Of a stretch of 64,000 nt of DNA, positions 29,067-37,422 are shown in pieces. Source of the stretch: Rhodobacterales bacterium (lineage in GTDB: Bacteria > Pseudomonadota > Alphaproteobacteria > Rhodobacterales > Rhodobacteraceae). The DNA is taken from contig JAPLPE010000010.1 in assembly GCA_026400355.1 (NCBI GenBank), positions 1 to 64,000 on the forward strand, read 5' to 3'. Every line of letters begins with the position of its first letter. The first letter of the stretch is position 1. The notes beneath the pieces were generated by a model. The model was not told where the DNA came from. It searched no databases and worked only from the letters and a program-made list of their open reading frames with translations. The position numbers and the translations under genes are program-made.

Positions 29067-29762
29067 TCAATCCGGCTTGGTCAGCCCGGCCGCATGCGCA
29101 ATCCCGGCCAGCGCGCCACCGACAAGCGGTGCCACGATAAAGACCCAAAGCTGGGACATCGCCGTTCCGCCCACGAATACAGCCGAAGCAATCGACCGCG
29201 CCGGGTTCACCGAAACACCCGTGATGTTGATACCCACAAGGTGGATCGCAGCAAGCGTCAGACCAATGGCCAGACCCGCAAACCCGACCGGCGCCAGCGA
29301 ATGGGTCGCGCCAAGGATGACGGTGACGAACACGAAGGTCGCCACGACTTCAAAGATCAGCGCTGCTGTCAGGGTATAACCTCCGCCGTACGGTTTCCCG
29401 GCAGCATCGACACCAAAGCCATTCTGGCCAAGCCCGTTGACCGCAACCGAGAAATCCGCCTTGCCGGTCGCAATCAGGTAAACGACCAGCGCACCAAGGA
29501 TACCCCCGATGACCTGAGCGATGGCATAGCCGATGAACTCGCCCGTCGGCATCCGCCCGGCGATCAGCATACCCAGCGAAACCGCCGGGTTCAGGTGCGC
29601 ACCCGAAATGGCCCCGATCCCGTAGGCCGACGCAACGATCGAGATCCCGAACGCAAGCGAGATACCCGTATGGCTGATGTCCACGGCCAACACGGCCGCA
29701 CCGACACCAAAGAAGACGAGGATGAATGTGCCGATCAGTTCGGCGATAAGCTTCTTTGACAT
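29067..29762 (-). CDS. aqpZ: Aquaporin Z
   Basis: A 231-residue channel with six helices and two half-helices that carry the NPA motifs, GAHLNPAVSLG near residue 60 and GVSVNPARSIA near residue 185. The arginine after the second NPA and the small histidine-lined filter (AAIHLVG region) indicate a water-selective aquaporin rather than a glycerol channel. The ATG at 29762 (MSKKLIAELIGT) matches the family; the frame continues to 29936 but those residues do not. Confidence 0.92.
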   Translation of the reverse strand: MSKKLIAELIGTFILVFFGVGAAVLAVDISHTGISLAFGISIVASAYGIGAISGAHLNPAVSLGMLIAGRMPTGEFIGYAIAQVIGGILGALVVYLIATGKADFSVAVNGLGQNGFGVDAAGKPYGGGYTLTAALIFEVVATFVFVTVILGATHSLAPVGFAGLAIGLTLAAIHLVGINITGVSVNPARSIASAVFVGGTAMSQLWVFIVAPLVGGALAGIAHAAGLTKPD

Positions 29763-29987
29763 ATGTGTCCCTTCCATTGACCATCCCGTCTTTGCGGGAC
29801 CATTAGCTTGAGTTGCCGTCTTTCGTGGCCCTTGTGGGCCGATCTCCAGCTCAACCCGATGCGACCTTAGCAGGCAAGAGGCAAAGCATATACAGTGGTC
29901 AGATGTCGCTTCTGCACTCTGTGTTGTGGATGACACGGCATCTGGATTTGAACCGCTCCGGGTTTGCCGGACGCTGATTGAGGTCAG

Positions 29988-30893
29988 TTACGCGGCCATG
30001 GCTTTGGTTTCCGGTGCGTCGCAGAAGTTTGCTTCGGCTTCGGCGGGCGGGATGTTCCCGATTTGCTCGCGCAGGCTACCGTTGTTGAACCACTCGACCC
30101 ATTCGAGGGTTGCATATTCCACGGCCCCGAAGGTGCGCCACGGGCTGCGGCGGTGGAAGACCTCCGCCTTGAACAGTCCGTTGATCGTCTCGGCCAGAGC
30201 ATTGTCATGGCTGCCGCCCGCAGATCCGACCGAGGGCTCGATGCCTGCCTCGGCCAACCGTTCGGTGTGTTTGATTGGCAGGTATTGCGATCAGCGGTTT
30301 GAGTGACGGACCAGCCCGATGCCTTTGGTCGGGCGCCGTTCATGGACCGCCTGTTCAAGAGCATCCAGGACGAACCCGGCATGAAGGGAGGTGCTGACGC
30401 GCCATCCGACGATCTTGCGGGCAGAGGCATCGATGACGAATGCGACATGAACAAACCCCTTCCACGTGGCAACATTTGTGAGGTCTGAAACACACAGCAT
30501 GTTCTGCGCTGGCACCCGGAACAGCCGGTTCACCTTGTCCGGCAGGCAAGGCAGCTTCTTGTCCGGGATTGTCGTCTTGTACGGCTTGTCCCGGATAATG
30601 TTCTGAATAATCATGGCTTTCATCAGCCAGGCCACGGTGCAGCGGGCCACATCGAAGCCTTCCAGCCGCAACTGCCGCCAGATCTTGCGAACGCCATCGA
30701 CCTGCCAATTGGCATCGAAGACGCGCTGGATGTACAGCCGAAGCTCCGCATCCCGCCCGGAACGGTCCGACTGACGGGGCGGGTCAGCCCGCCGCGCCAG
30801 ATGCTCACAATAGGTGGCAGGGGCGATCGGAAGAATCCCTCAGATCGGCTCGACCCCATGCTTGTCCCGGTGATCGTCGATGAAGGCGATCAT
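29988..30893 (-). pseudogene. IS3-family transposase OrfB, two in-frame TGA codons
   Basis: One frame of 301 codons reads as a complete IS3 OrfB (HTH_21 then rve/DDE integrase core), starting MIAFIDDHRDKHGVEPI. It is broken by TGA codons at 30840-30842 and 30291-30293. The second stands where the family has the Gly of HSDRGSQY. In the same motif the catalytic Asp is Asn (HSNR), so the DDE triad is lost as well. The third residue is kept (DNALAETINGLFK). The start overlaps orfA as ATGA. Function is certainly lost unless supplied in trans. Confidence 0.85.
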
Positions 30894-31216
30894 GTCCTGT
30901 GTCGGCGGTCGAGCTCCGCCATCGCAGAATATGCGCTGGCCTTGCGCAGGATCTCGTTCGCCTGGCGCAACTCGCGATTCTCGTGTTTAGGGGCCTTCAT
31001 CTTCTCGGTCATCTCGCTGGAGACACCGGCCCGCTTGTCGCTGTTCACATCGGCCTTGTTGACCCAGTCATTGAGGGTCTGCGGTGCGCGGCCGATCTTC
31101 GATGAGATCGACAGCACCGCCTGCCAGCGCGATCCATGCTGGCCCTGATTGTCCAACACCAGCCGCACCGCGCGTTCACGCACTTCGGGAGAAAACTTGT
31201 TTGTTGTCTTGCTCAT
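30890..31216 (-). CDS. IS3-family transposase OrfA
   Basis: A 108-residue protein with the basic HTH start KFSPEVRERAVRLVLDNQ, the turn in GRAPQTLNDWVNKAD and a C-terminal leucine-zipper-like helix NRELRQANEILRKASA, all standard for IS3 OrfA. It is intact. In live elements it binds the ends and is joined to OrfB by a -1 ribosomal frameshift. Confidence 0.88.
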   Translation of the reverse strand: MSKTTNKFSPEVRERAVRLVLDNQGQHGSRWQAVLSISSKIGRAPQTLNDWVNKADVNSDKRAGVSSEMTEKMKAPKHENRELRQANEILRKASAYSAMAELDRRHRT

Positions 31217-31366
31217 GATTCTCCATCCTGCTCAGGAGTTGGAGCCTCCGGCAAACCCGGAGCGGTTCACGTCCCTCTTTCGATGGTCTGCCATGCAAGA
31301 TCGCCATATCTTGGCCACTGACAAGAACCCTCTGTCGCGCTAAAGTCAGAACAGAAGAGGAAAACC

Positions 31367-32320
31367 ATGTCCCGCGATCTCAAGATCCCCGATCAGCGCC
31401 ACCCCGAGAAGGCGCACCGCTCCGACAACGTTCAGCCCAAGAAACCCTCCTGGATCCGCGTAAAGGCGCCAACGTCCGAGGGTTACAAGCTGACCCGCGA
31501 CATCATGCGCGAACACAAGCTCGTTACGGTCTGCGAAGAGGCGGGCTGTCCGAACGTGGGCGAATGCTGGTCGCAGGGCCACGCCACGATGATGATCATG
31601 GGTGAAATCTGCACGCGCGGCTGCACCTTCTGCAACGTGGCCACAGGCAAGCCGCAGGCGCTTGACGTGTTCGAACCGGGGCGGGTCGCCGACGCGGTCA
31701 GGAAACTGGGCCTGAAGCATGTCGTCATCACCTCTGTCGACCGCGACGATGTTCAAGACGGCGGGGCCGAGCATTTCGCTCAGACGATCCGTGCTGTCCG
31801 CCGGCAATCCCCCGGCACGACAATCGAAATCCTGACACCGGATTTCCTGCGCTGCGCCCCTTCGGTCGTCGAAACCGTGGTGAAAGCCGGACCTGATGTG
31901 TTCAACCACAATCTGGAAACTGTTCCCGGCCTCTATCCTGAAGTCCGGCCCGGCGCCCGCTATTTTGCGTCCCTGCGCTTGCTCCAGCGCGTCAAGGAAA
32001 TCGACCCGGGGATGTTCACGAAATCGGGTATCATGGTGGGTCTGGGCGAAGATCGTCAATCTGTCATGCAGGTCATGGATGACATGCGCGCTGCCGACAT
32101 CGACTTCCTCACCATCGGCCAGTATCTGCAACCGACGCCCAAGCACCACCGCGTGGATCGTTTCGTCACACCCGACGAATTCGCCAGCTACGAAAAGGCC
32201 GCCTATGGCAAGGGCTTCCTGATGGTTTCGGCCACGCCGCTGACCCGCTCAAGCTATCACGCCGGTGAAGACTTCGCCCGCCTGCGCGCCGCCCGCCTCG
32301 AAAAGATCGGGCGCAACTGA
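31367..32320 (+). CDS. lipA: Lipoyl synthase
   Basis: A 317-residue radical-SAM enzyme that inserts two sulfurs into octanoyl groups on the E2/GcvH proteins. The auxiliary cluster cysteines are in [13 protein letters not shown] (about residues 55-67) and the radical-SAM cluster in [10 protein letters not shown] (residues 82-91). The C terminus ends in the [13 protein letters not shown] block that holds the terminal serine ligand. RBS AGAAGAGG precedes the ATG. The IS3 element lies 97 bases upstream, so the native promoter may be trimmed. Confidence 0.95.
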   Translation: MSRDLKIPDQRHPEKAHRSDNVQPKKPSWIRVKAPTSEGYKLTRDIMREHKLVTVCEEAGCPNVGECWSQGHATMMIMGEICTRGCTFCNVATGKPQALDVFEPGRVADAVRKLGLKHVVITSVDRDDVQDGGAEHFAQTIRAVRRQSPGTTIEILTPDFLRCAPSVVETVVKAGPDVFNHNLETVPGLYPEVRPGARYFASLRLLQRVKEIDPGMFTKSGIMVGLGEDRQSVMQVMDDMRAADIDFLTIGQYLQPTPKHHRVDRFVTPDEFASYEKAAYGKGFLMVSATPLTRSSYHAGEDFARLRAARLEKIGRN

Positions 32321-32369
32321 CGCCACGAGCCCGCCACGCACGACGAAGGGCAGAAGACACTGCCCCGGT

Positions 32370-33287
32370 TCAGCCTGAAGGTGCCGCCGCCGTTGCAGTC
32401 TCGATGGCCGGGATCGCTTTCAGATAGGCCGCAATCGCCGCCCGGTCTTCATCCGCAAGCTGCGCCATGTTCTTGACGACTTCGGCCATCGAACCGCCCG
32501 CTGAATCAAAGTCCGGCGTGAACCCGGTCTTGAGATAGGCCGCGATATCCGCCTCGGACCAGTTCAGGCCACCGGGCGTGATGTTCGGGATCCGCCCGGC
32601 ACCTTCGGGGTTGGGCGCCCCGGCCAGCCACATGTCGCGCTTCGGTCCACCCAGAAAGTTGCGCGGCGTATGGCATTCGCCGCAATGCCCCAACGCTTCG
32701 ACCAAATACCGGCCGCGCTCAAGTTGAGACGTCTGCGCATCCTGAAGCACCCAATCATCCGATCGGAACAACAGCTTCCACCCACCCACCGCACGGCGGA
32801 TCGAGAACGGAAAGCTAAGGGAATGCGGCTGGCTTGGTTTCGCATCGGGCGGCACGGTCCGCAGATAGGCGACCAGATCGACCATGTCCTGCGGCGTAGC
32901 CTTGGCATAGGTGTCATAGGGAAATGCGGGATACAGGTGCTGACCCTCGTCATCAACCCCGCGCATGATCGCTGTCACAATCTGGATGTCAGTCCAGTCG
33001 CCTATCCCGTTCTCCCCGTCGGGCGTGATGTTGGGGGCCACAAAAGTCCCGAAGGCAGTAGTAAACTTCCGCCCCCCGGCAAGGACAGGCGGGTTGCTGA
33101 CCGGCACGCCGGGAACCGAATGACACGAGGCACAACCAGCAGCGTTGAACACGTCCCTGCCGTGCACCGGGTCACCGACCAGCCCGGCAATCGTGCTTTC
33201 CGGTATGGTTTCAGGCCGGGTCAGGAACCATCCGACACCTGCCCCAACAAGAGCGATCACCACCAGCCAGCGCAGCAATCGACCCAT
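32370..33287 (-). CDS. Membrane-anchored diheme c-type cytochrome
   Basis: A 305-residue protein with an N-terminal hydrophobic anchor (residues 5-21) and two CXXCH heme sites, CASCH at 52-56 and CGECH at 201-205. The probable sixth ligand methionines lie downstream of each. It resembles the diheme subunit of alcohol or aldehyde dehydrogenase complexes, or a soluble electron carrier beside cytochrome c'. Here no dehydrogenase subunit is adjacent. It follows the cytochrome c' gene in the same direction, separated by a terminator. Confidence 0.85.
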   Translation of the reverse strand: MGRLLRWLVVIALVGAGVGWFLTRPETIPESTIAGLVGDPVHGRDVFNAAGCASCHSVPGVPVSNPPVLAGGRKFTTAFGTFVAPNITPDGENGIGDWTDIQIVTAIMRGVDDEGQHLYPAFPYDTYAKATPQDMVDLVAYLRTVPPDAKPSQPHSLSFPFSIRRAVGGWKLLFRSDDWVLQDAQTSQLERGRYLVEALGHCGECHTPRNFLGGPKRDMWLAGAPNPEGAGRIPNITPGGLNWSEADIAAYLKTGFTPDFDSAGGSMAEVVKNMAQLADEDRAAIAAYLKAIPAIETATAAAPSG

Positions 33288-33309
33288 CGCCTCGTCCTCT
33301 CAAACAAAC

Positions 33310-33333
33310 ACCGGGCCCGCTCCCGGGCCCGGT
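33310..33333 (-). terminator. Terminator between cytochrome c' and diheme cytochrome genes
   Basis: A perfect 10-bp stem (ACCGGGCCCG / CGGGCCCGGT) with a CTCC loop, followed by GTTTGTTTG on the minus strand, 29 bases past the cytochrome c' stop. The diheme gene start is 23 bases further on, so it may depend on readthrough or a promoter inside this area. Confidence 0.75.
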
Positions 33334-33361
33334 ATGCATAGCATGTCCTGTCGAACCTGTC

Positions 33362-33838
33362 TCAGTTCTCGGGAATCTTGTAGAGTTCGTGACAGCCACC
33401 GCAACCTGCGCCAACGGCAGGCAGTGCAGCCTGCAGCGCAGCAAGATCCACACCGGCGGCGGCGTTCATCGCTTCTGCAGCGGTGATCATCGCAGCGCTC
33501 TTCGCCTCAAAGTCGGCGCTGTTCGTCCAGACGGCCGGGGCGGCAAAGCTGTCGTTGGCCATGCCATTTTCCGAACCGGGAAGCCAGAACGGGGTCTGAT
33601 CAACCGACACGGCGGCCAGCAGCGCGGCCGCAGCCGTCGAAGCCGCAGCGGCATCATAGGGCGTTTCGCCCTGCGCCATCTTGGCCAGCACACCGATATT
33701 GGCGCCACGCGTCTTCATGTTCGTGTGACGAAGCTCAACCGCAGCGTTCAGTTCTTCCTGCGTGGACTGTGCGTAGACGACTGTCGCGCCGATGATGGCG
33801 GCCAATGACAAAGAAATGATCTTGGAAACACGACTCAT
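33362..33838 (-). CDS. cycP: Cytochrome c'
   Basis: A 158-residue protein with a cleavable signal peptide (MSRVSKII to VVYAQ) and a helical-bundle body that ends in the heme motif CGGCH at residues 146-150, only eight residues from the end, the layout of cytochromes c'. These periplasmic five-coordinate hemes bind NO and may protect against it. RBS AGGAGAG lies before the ATG at 33838. It is divergent from a LysR regulator. Confidence 0.85.
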   Translation of the reverse strand: MSRVSKIISLSLAAIIGATVVYAQSTQEELNAAVELRHTNMKTRGANIGVLAKMAQGETPYDAAAASTAAAALLAAVSVDQTPFWLPGSENGMANDSFAAPAVWTNSADFEAKSAAMITAAEAMNAAAGVDLAALQAALPAVGAGCGGCHELYKIPEN

Positions 33839-33935
33839 GGGCAACTCTCCTGTTGGTTTCTGCATAACCCCACGTCAGCTTACTGCCTTAAGGGCCGAGC
33901 GCCACTGCGCATTTCTGCGAAAGGCATCACGATTT

Positions 33936-34820
33936 ATGCACAAAGGAAATTGGGACGACCTTCGTTTCGTCCTTGCGGTCGCCGAAGGCGGGTCGGTCAG
34001 CGCCGCGGCCCGAACGCTTGGGGTCAATCATGCGACCGTCTTGCGACGTGTTTCCGCCTTTGAAGAGGCGCAGGGCGTCCCGATCTTTGACCGGACCGCC
34101 CTTGGCTATGTGGTGCTTCCTGACCGCCTGCGCGTGATCGAGGCTGCCCGCGAGGCCGCCCTCGCCATTGATACCGTATCGCGGATGATGCGCGGGGCCG
34201 AAGCTCAGTTCACTGGCACCGTTCGCATCACATCGACGGACACATTCTGCCATACCGTCCTTCCGGGCATCGTTGCCGAGCTGACAGCCCGGTCCAAAGA
34301 TCTCAGTATCGAGATCCTGAGCGCCAACAACCATGTCGACCTCGGGCGCCTTGGGGCCGACATCACGATAAGGCCCGCGATGATCCTCCCCGACGATCTT
34401 CGTGGCGAAACGGCCGGCGAACTGGGCTTTGCGGTCTATGCCGCCCGCGACGGGCACGCCACGACATGGCTCGCGCTCAGGGGCGCACTGACGCGTGCGA
34501 CTGTTTCGCAATGGCTCGAAACCAATGTGGCCGGCCGCGACATCGTGGGCGGCAGCGACAGCTTTATCGTCTTGCGCGAACTGGCTGCCGCCGGGATGGG
34601 GCGCGCCATCATGCCATGTTGCCTGGGTGATTCCGATCCAAGGCTTCAGCGCCTGCCAGATGCCATGCCATTGACAAGCGTGCCGATCTGGGTTGCAAGC
34701 CACGCCGAACTCGAAGCCGCTCCGCGCCTGCGCGCCATCCGCGCCAAACTCACCTCTGCCCTTCAAGTCCGCAGCGCTGCCCTTTCAGGCCGACCGCAAG
34801 GCGAAGACAGGCGCACCTGA
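33936..34820 (+). CDS. LysR family transcriptional regulator
   Basis: A 294-residue regulator. The winged HTH is in LAVAEGGSVSAAARTLGVNHATVLRRV (residues 12-38), and a periplasmic-binding-like effector domain follows, TGTVRITSTDTFCHTVLPGI. It is divergent from cycP with 97 bases between them, so it probably regulates cycP, itself, or both; that is inference. The frame is open from 33792 on, but the ATG at 33936 (MHKGNWDDLRFV) fits the family. Confidence 0.85.
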   Translation: MHKGNWDDLRFVLAVAEGGSVSAAARTLGVNHATVLRRVSAFEEAQGVPIFDRTALGYVVLPDRLRVIEAAREAALAIDTVSRMMRGAEAQFTGTVRITSTDTFCHTVLPGIVAELTARSKDLSIEILSANNHVDLGRLGADITIRPAMILPDDLRGETAGELGFAVYAARDGHATTWLALRGALTRATVSQWLETNVAGRDIVGGSDSFIVLRELAAAGMGRAIMPCCLGDSDPRLQRLPDAMPLTSVPIWVASHAELEAAPRLRAIRAKLTSALQVRSAALSGRPQGEDRRT

Positions 34821-35300
34821 CCCTTCGGTCATGGGCCCCTCCCGGACGGCATGAAGAGGTAGAAGAGACCCTTGCGATATGGAAATGCACCGGCTCATCC
34901 TTGTTCGCCCTCTGATGCCCGACGCAAATCTGTCTGGCTGCAACTTCTCAACAACCGCGACTTGTCAAGGGAAGAACACTTCCTGGTTCCAGCGTAGGGT
35001 GCGCTTCAGCGCACCACTGAAGAATATCCAAGCCGGTCAACTGCCCCCCCGCACCCGTACGCTCCCATCACCCGCCCTTGACGCGCAGCGACGATCCCGT
35101 TCCTGTCCGCGACGATGAAAGGACCAATGGGCAAACGAATACCTCGACCCCCGTTTGCGGAATTCTGACATTTCACCGACGCAAAGGTAGTGACACAGAC
35201 GCAATACCGCACCTGCATATTCCGCCGTTTTACATTACAAATCATAGGATTGCAGCCCAAAGGAACCGCAAAACCCCGGATTCCCCGCCCGGTGAACCCT
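34821..35300. other. 480-base gap with no recognised gene
   Basis: Between the LysR gene and aroB, which are convergent. No open frame here has family features, and I recognise no RNA gene. It holds an 8-bp hairpin at 34998-35015 and an AT-rich segment near 35185-35245. The minus-strand frame running into aroB's end is antisense-like noise. Confidence 0.5.
34998..35015. repeat. Short perfect hairpin GGTGCGCT/AGCGCACC
   Basis: An 8-bp stem with a TC loop, preceded by GTAG. GTAGGGTGCGC-type stems recur as dispersed extragenic elements in some proteobacteria, so this may be a single REP-like unit. No T-run follows. No second copy was noticed in this window. Confidence 0.35.
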
Positions 35301-36437
35301 TCAGCGCCCCGCCAGCCCGTCCCGCAAAAGCCCCAGCACGGCCTCTTTCGGCACATCAGCCGTCACGAACGCCTCCCCGATTCCGCGCGCAAGGATGAAC
35401 CGCAGCGTCCCGTCGACCACTTTCTTGTCCTGCCCCATCAGCGCGAGAAGCTCCTCGGCGCCAGGGAGGTCACCCGGAATATCCGCCAGACCGACCCGCA
35501 TCCCCATCGCCTGCAGATGCGCCCTGACCCGCCCCGGCTCCTCCTGCGAACACAGACCCAGCCGTGCCGACAGCTCAAATGCCAGCCCGCAGCCGATGGC
35601 CACACCTTCGCCATGCAACAGCCGGTCCGAATACCCCGTCGCCGCCTCCAGCGCATGACAGAACGTATGACCAAGGTTCAACAGCGCCCGGTCCCCCTGT
35701 TCCGTCTCGTCCCGTATCACAATCTCGGCCTTCATCCGAACCGACCGCGTCACCGCATGGATGCGCGCCACCACATCGCCCGCAGCCATCGCCGGCCCGT
35801 TGACCTCCAGCCAGTCAAAGAACCCGGCATCCCCCAGCAACCCGTATTTCACCACCTCGCCATAGCCCGCCAGAAACTCGCGCCGGGGCAGGGTGGTCAG
35901 CACATCCGTATCGGCCAGCACCAGAACCGGCTGATGAAACGCCCCGATCAGGTTCTTGCCGTGGACCGAGTTTATGCCGGTCTTGCCCCCCACCGAACTG
36001 TCCACCTGTGCGAGCAGCGTCGTCGGCACCTGCACGAACCGCACCCCGCGCCGCAGGATCGCAGCGGCAAATCCCACCAGATCGCCGATCACCCCGCCAC
36101 CCAGCGCCACGACCAGATCCGATCGCTCGATCCTCTGCGCCAGCAGCCAGTCCACCGTTGTGCCCAACGGCCCCCAGGCCTTTGTCGCCTCACCTGCGGG
36201 CAGCACCAGGGACTCTGCCGCAATTCCCGATGCCGCAAGGATCTCCACCACCCGCGCCAGATGCCGCTCGGCGACATGCGTATCCGTGACAATTGCCACC
36301 CGCTTGCGCCGCAGAAGGGGCACCATCAGCGCTCCCGCCTGCTCCAGAACGCCCGCACCGATGACCACGTCATACTCGCGCCCCGGCAATGGCACATGGA
36401 CCGTCCGGCTTGTTCCTCTACTCACGCCCGTACTCAC
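35301..36437 (-). CDS. aroB: 3-dehydroquinate synthase
   Basis: A 378-residue NAD- and metal-dependent enzyme of the shikimate pathway. ALGGGVIGDLVGFAAA is the NAD-binding glycine loop, QVPTTLLAQVDSSVGGKTG the substrate loop, and LNLGHTFCHALE plus HGEGVAIG hold the metal ligands. It starts at GTG (36437) overlapping the aroK stop as GTGA. A second in-frame GTG lies four codons later in a 12-bp tandem duplication, so either could be used. Co-transcribed with aroK. Confidence 0.93.
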   Translation of the reverse strand: MSTGVSRGTSRTVHVPLPGREYDVVIGAGVLEQAGALMVPLLRRKRVAIVTDTHVAERHLARVVEILAASGIAAESLVLPAGEATKAWGPLGTTVDWLLAQRIERSDLVVALGGGVIGDLVGFAAAILRRGVRFVQVPTTLLAQVDSSVGGKTGINSVHGKNLIGAFHQPVLVLADTDVLTTLPRREFLAGYGEVVKYGLLGDAGFFDWLEVNGPAMAAGDVVARIHAVTRSVRMKAEIVIRDETEQGDRALLNLGHTFCHALEAATGYSDRLLHGEGVAIGCGLAFELSARLGLCSQEEPGRVRAHLQAMGMRVGLADIPGDLPGAEELLALMGQDKKVVDGTLRFILARGIGEAFVTADVPKEAVLGLLRDGLAGR

Positions 36438-36442
36438 GCCCG
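36419..36442. repeat. 12-bp tandem duplication at the aroK/aroB overlap
   Basis: TACTCACGCCCG occurs twice in a row (36419-36430 and 36431-36442). On the minus strand each unit contains a GTGAGTA, so the duplication creates two possible aroB GTG starts and adds four codons. Confidence 0.7.
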
Positions 36443-37018
36443 CATCTCCAGCACATCAGAACGGCCCGCCAGCAGTTCCAAGACCCTGCCCGTCGTTTCC
36501 TCGACCGAGTAGGCCCCCGTTGCCGTCATCACAAGATCGGCCAGACGGTAGATCGGTACCCGCGCCTCATAAAGATCGGTCAGCGTCTGCTTTGGGTTCG
36601 CGGTCTTGAGCAAAGGCCGCGTCTCCTTGTGCCGGACCCGGTCCCACAGCACCTCAAGGCTCACATCCAGCCAGACCGAAACCCCCTTGGCGGTGATCGC
36701 CTGCCGGTTCCGTTCCGCCATGAAGGCACCGCCACCCGTCGACAGCACGCAGGGCGAACCCGAGAGAAGCCGCGCAATCACCTCCGCCTCGCGGACGCGA
36801 AAAAACGGCTCCCCGTCGCGGGCAAAGATTTCCGCAATAGTGGCATGCGCCGCCTCTTCGATGGCCGCATCACTGTCCAGAAACGGCACGCCCAGCCGTG
36901 TGGCAAGCGCCTTGCCCACCGCCGTCTTGCCCGACCCCATCATGCCCACCAGCACGACCGTCCGTTTCAGTACCGGCACCAGTGTCGCCGTCCCGCCAGT
37001 CTGCCTCACGGTCGCCAT
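36434..37018 (-). CDS. aroK: Shikimate kinase
   Basis: A 194-residue P-loop kinase phosphorylating shikimate. Walker A GMMGSGKTAVG at about residues 25-35, substrate-binding DSDAAIEEAA and FRVREAEVI, the GGG loop LSTGGGAFM, and the lid arginines in RHKETRPLLKT. It heads the aroK-aroB unit, a standard order. Confidence 0.93.
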   Translation of the reverse strand: MATVRQTGGTATLVPVLKRTVVLVGMMGSGKTAVGKALATRLGVPFLDSDAAIEEAAHATIAEIFARDGEPFFRVREAEVIARLLSGSPCVLSTGGGAFMAERNRQAITAKGVSVWLDVSLEVLWDRVRHKETRPLLKTANPKQTLTDLYEARVPIYRLADLVMTATGAYSVEETTGRVLELLAGRSDVLEMRA

Positions 37019-37267
37019 CGTTCCGTCCCTGCTTTCGTCCGCACCTTGATCCCCCCCGAAGCAGCACCCCCCATCGGCAACCTGCTGGCGTTCCGGGCAT
37101 AGCCCATCTCTTGGGTGCGATCCTCCAAAAACAACTTATATGTGTGCTGCGGCGTCGGGGCCATGCTCGGTTGTTGCAGTTTGGCCCGCCCCCGGGGCAT
37201 GATGAACATGAAACCCGGCACCGATGACCGGGCATGTCAAGACGAGGCAGAGAAGCGAGGTCGATCC

Positions 37268-37420
37268 ATGTGGCGACTGATCAAGGTGCTGTTCTTTCTG
37301 GTGGTCTTGGCCGCCATCGGGCTGATAGGGTATGCCTATATCGGCCCTGTGTTTTTCGCCGAAGATTTCGCTGCACCCCAGCACGAGGTGGTGCAGCCCG
37401 TGACGCTGGGTGTGGAGTAG
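37268..37420 (+). CDS. Small single-span membrane protein
   Basis: A 50-residue protein: a basic start MWRLIKVLF, one hydrophobic helix to about residue 25, then a short tail with FAAPQHEVVQPVTLGVE. It starts at 37268 with AGCGAGG upstream and lies two bases before the next gene. I do not recognise a characterised family. It looks like a membrane-anchored partner of the 517-residue protein that follows. Confidence 0.55.
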   Translation: MWRLIKVLFFLVVLAAIGLIGYAYIGPVFFAEDFAAPQHEVVQPVTLGVE

Positions 37421-37422
37421 GC

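Larger units (their letters stand above)
29949..31269 (-). mobile_element. Decayed IS3-family insertion sequence
   Basis: A 1321-base element with perfect 23-bp terminal inverted repeats, 29949-29971 and 31247-31269, that start TGAACCGCTCCGGG and end in the matching CCCGGAGCGGTTCA. It carries orfA and a nonsense-mutated orfB on the minus strand. The sequences outside the ends (GGATT on the left, CGTCC on the right) show no clear target duplication. It lies about 100 bases before lipA. Confidence 0.85.

Noticed and set aside
29988-30893. Selenocysteine or other recoding of the two TGA codons in IS3 OrfB
   Set aside because: One TGA replaces a catalytic-motif Gly and the adjacent catalytic Asp is also lost, so simple decay explains it better.
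34879-35356. Short ORFs in the gap between the LysR gene and aroB
   Set aside because: Unusual Cys-rich composition, no start context, and overlap with the aroB end; treated as non-coding.
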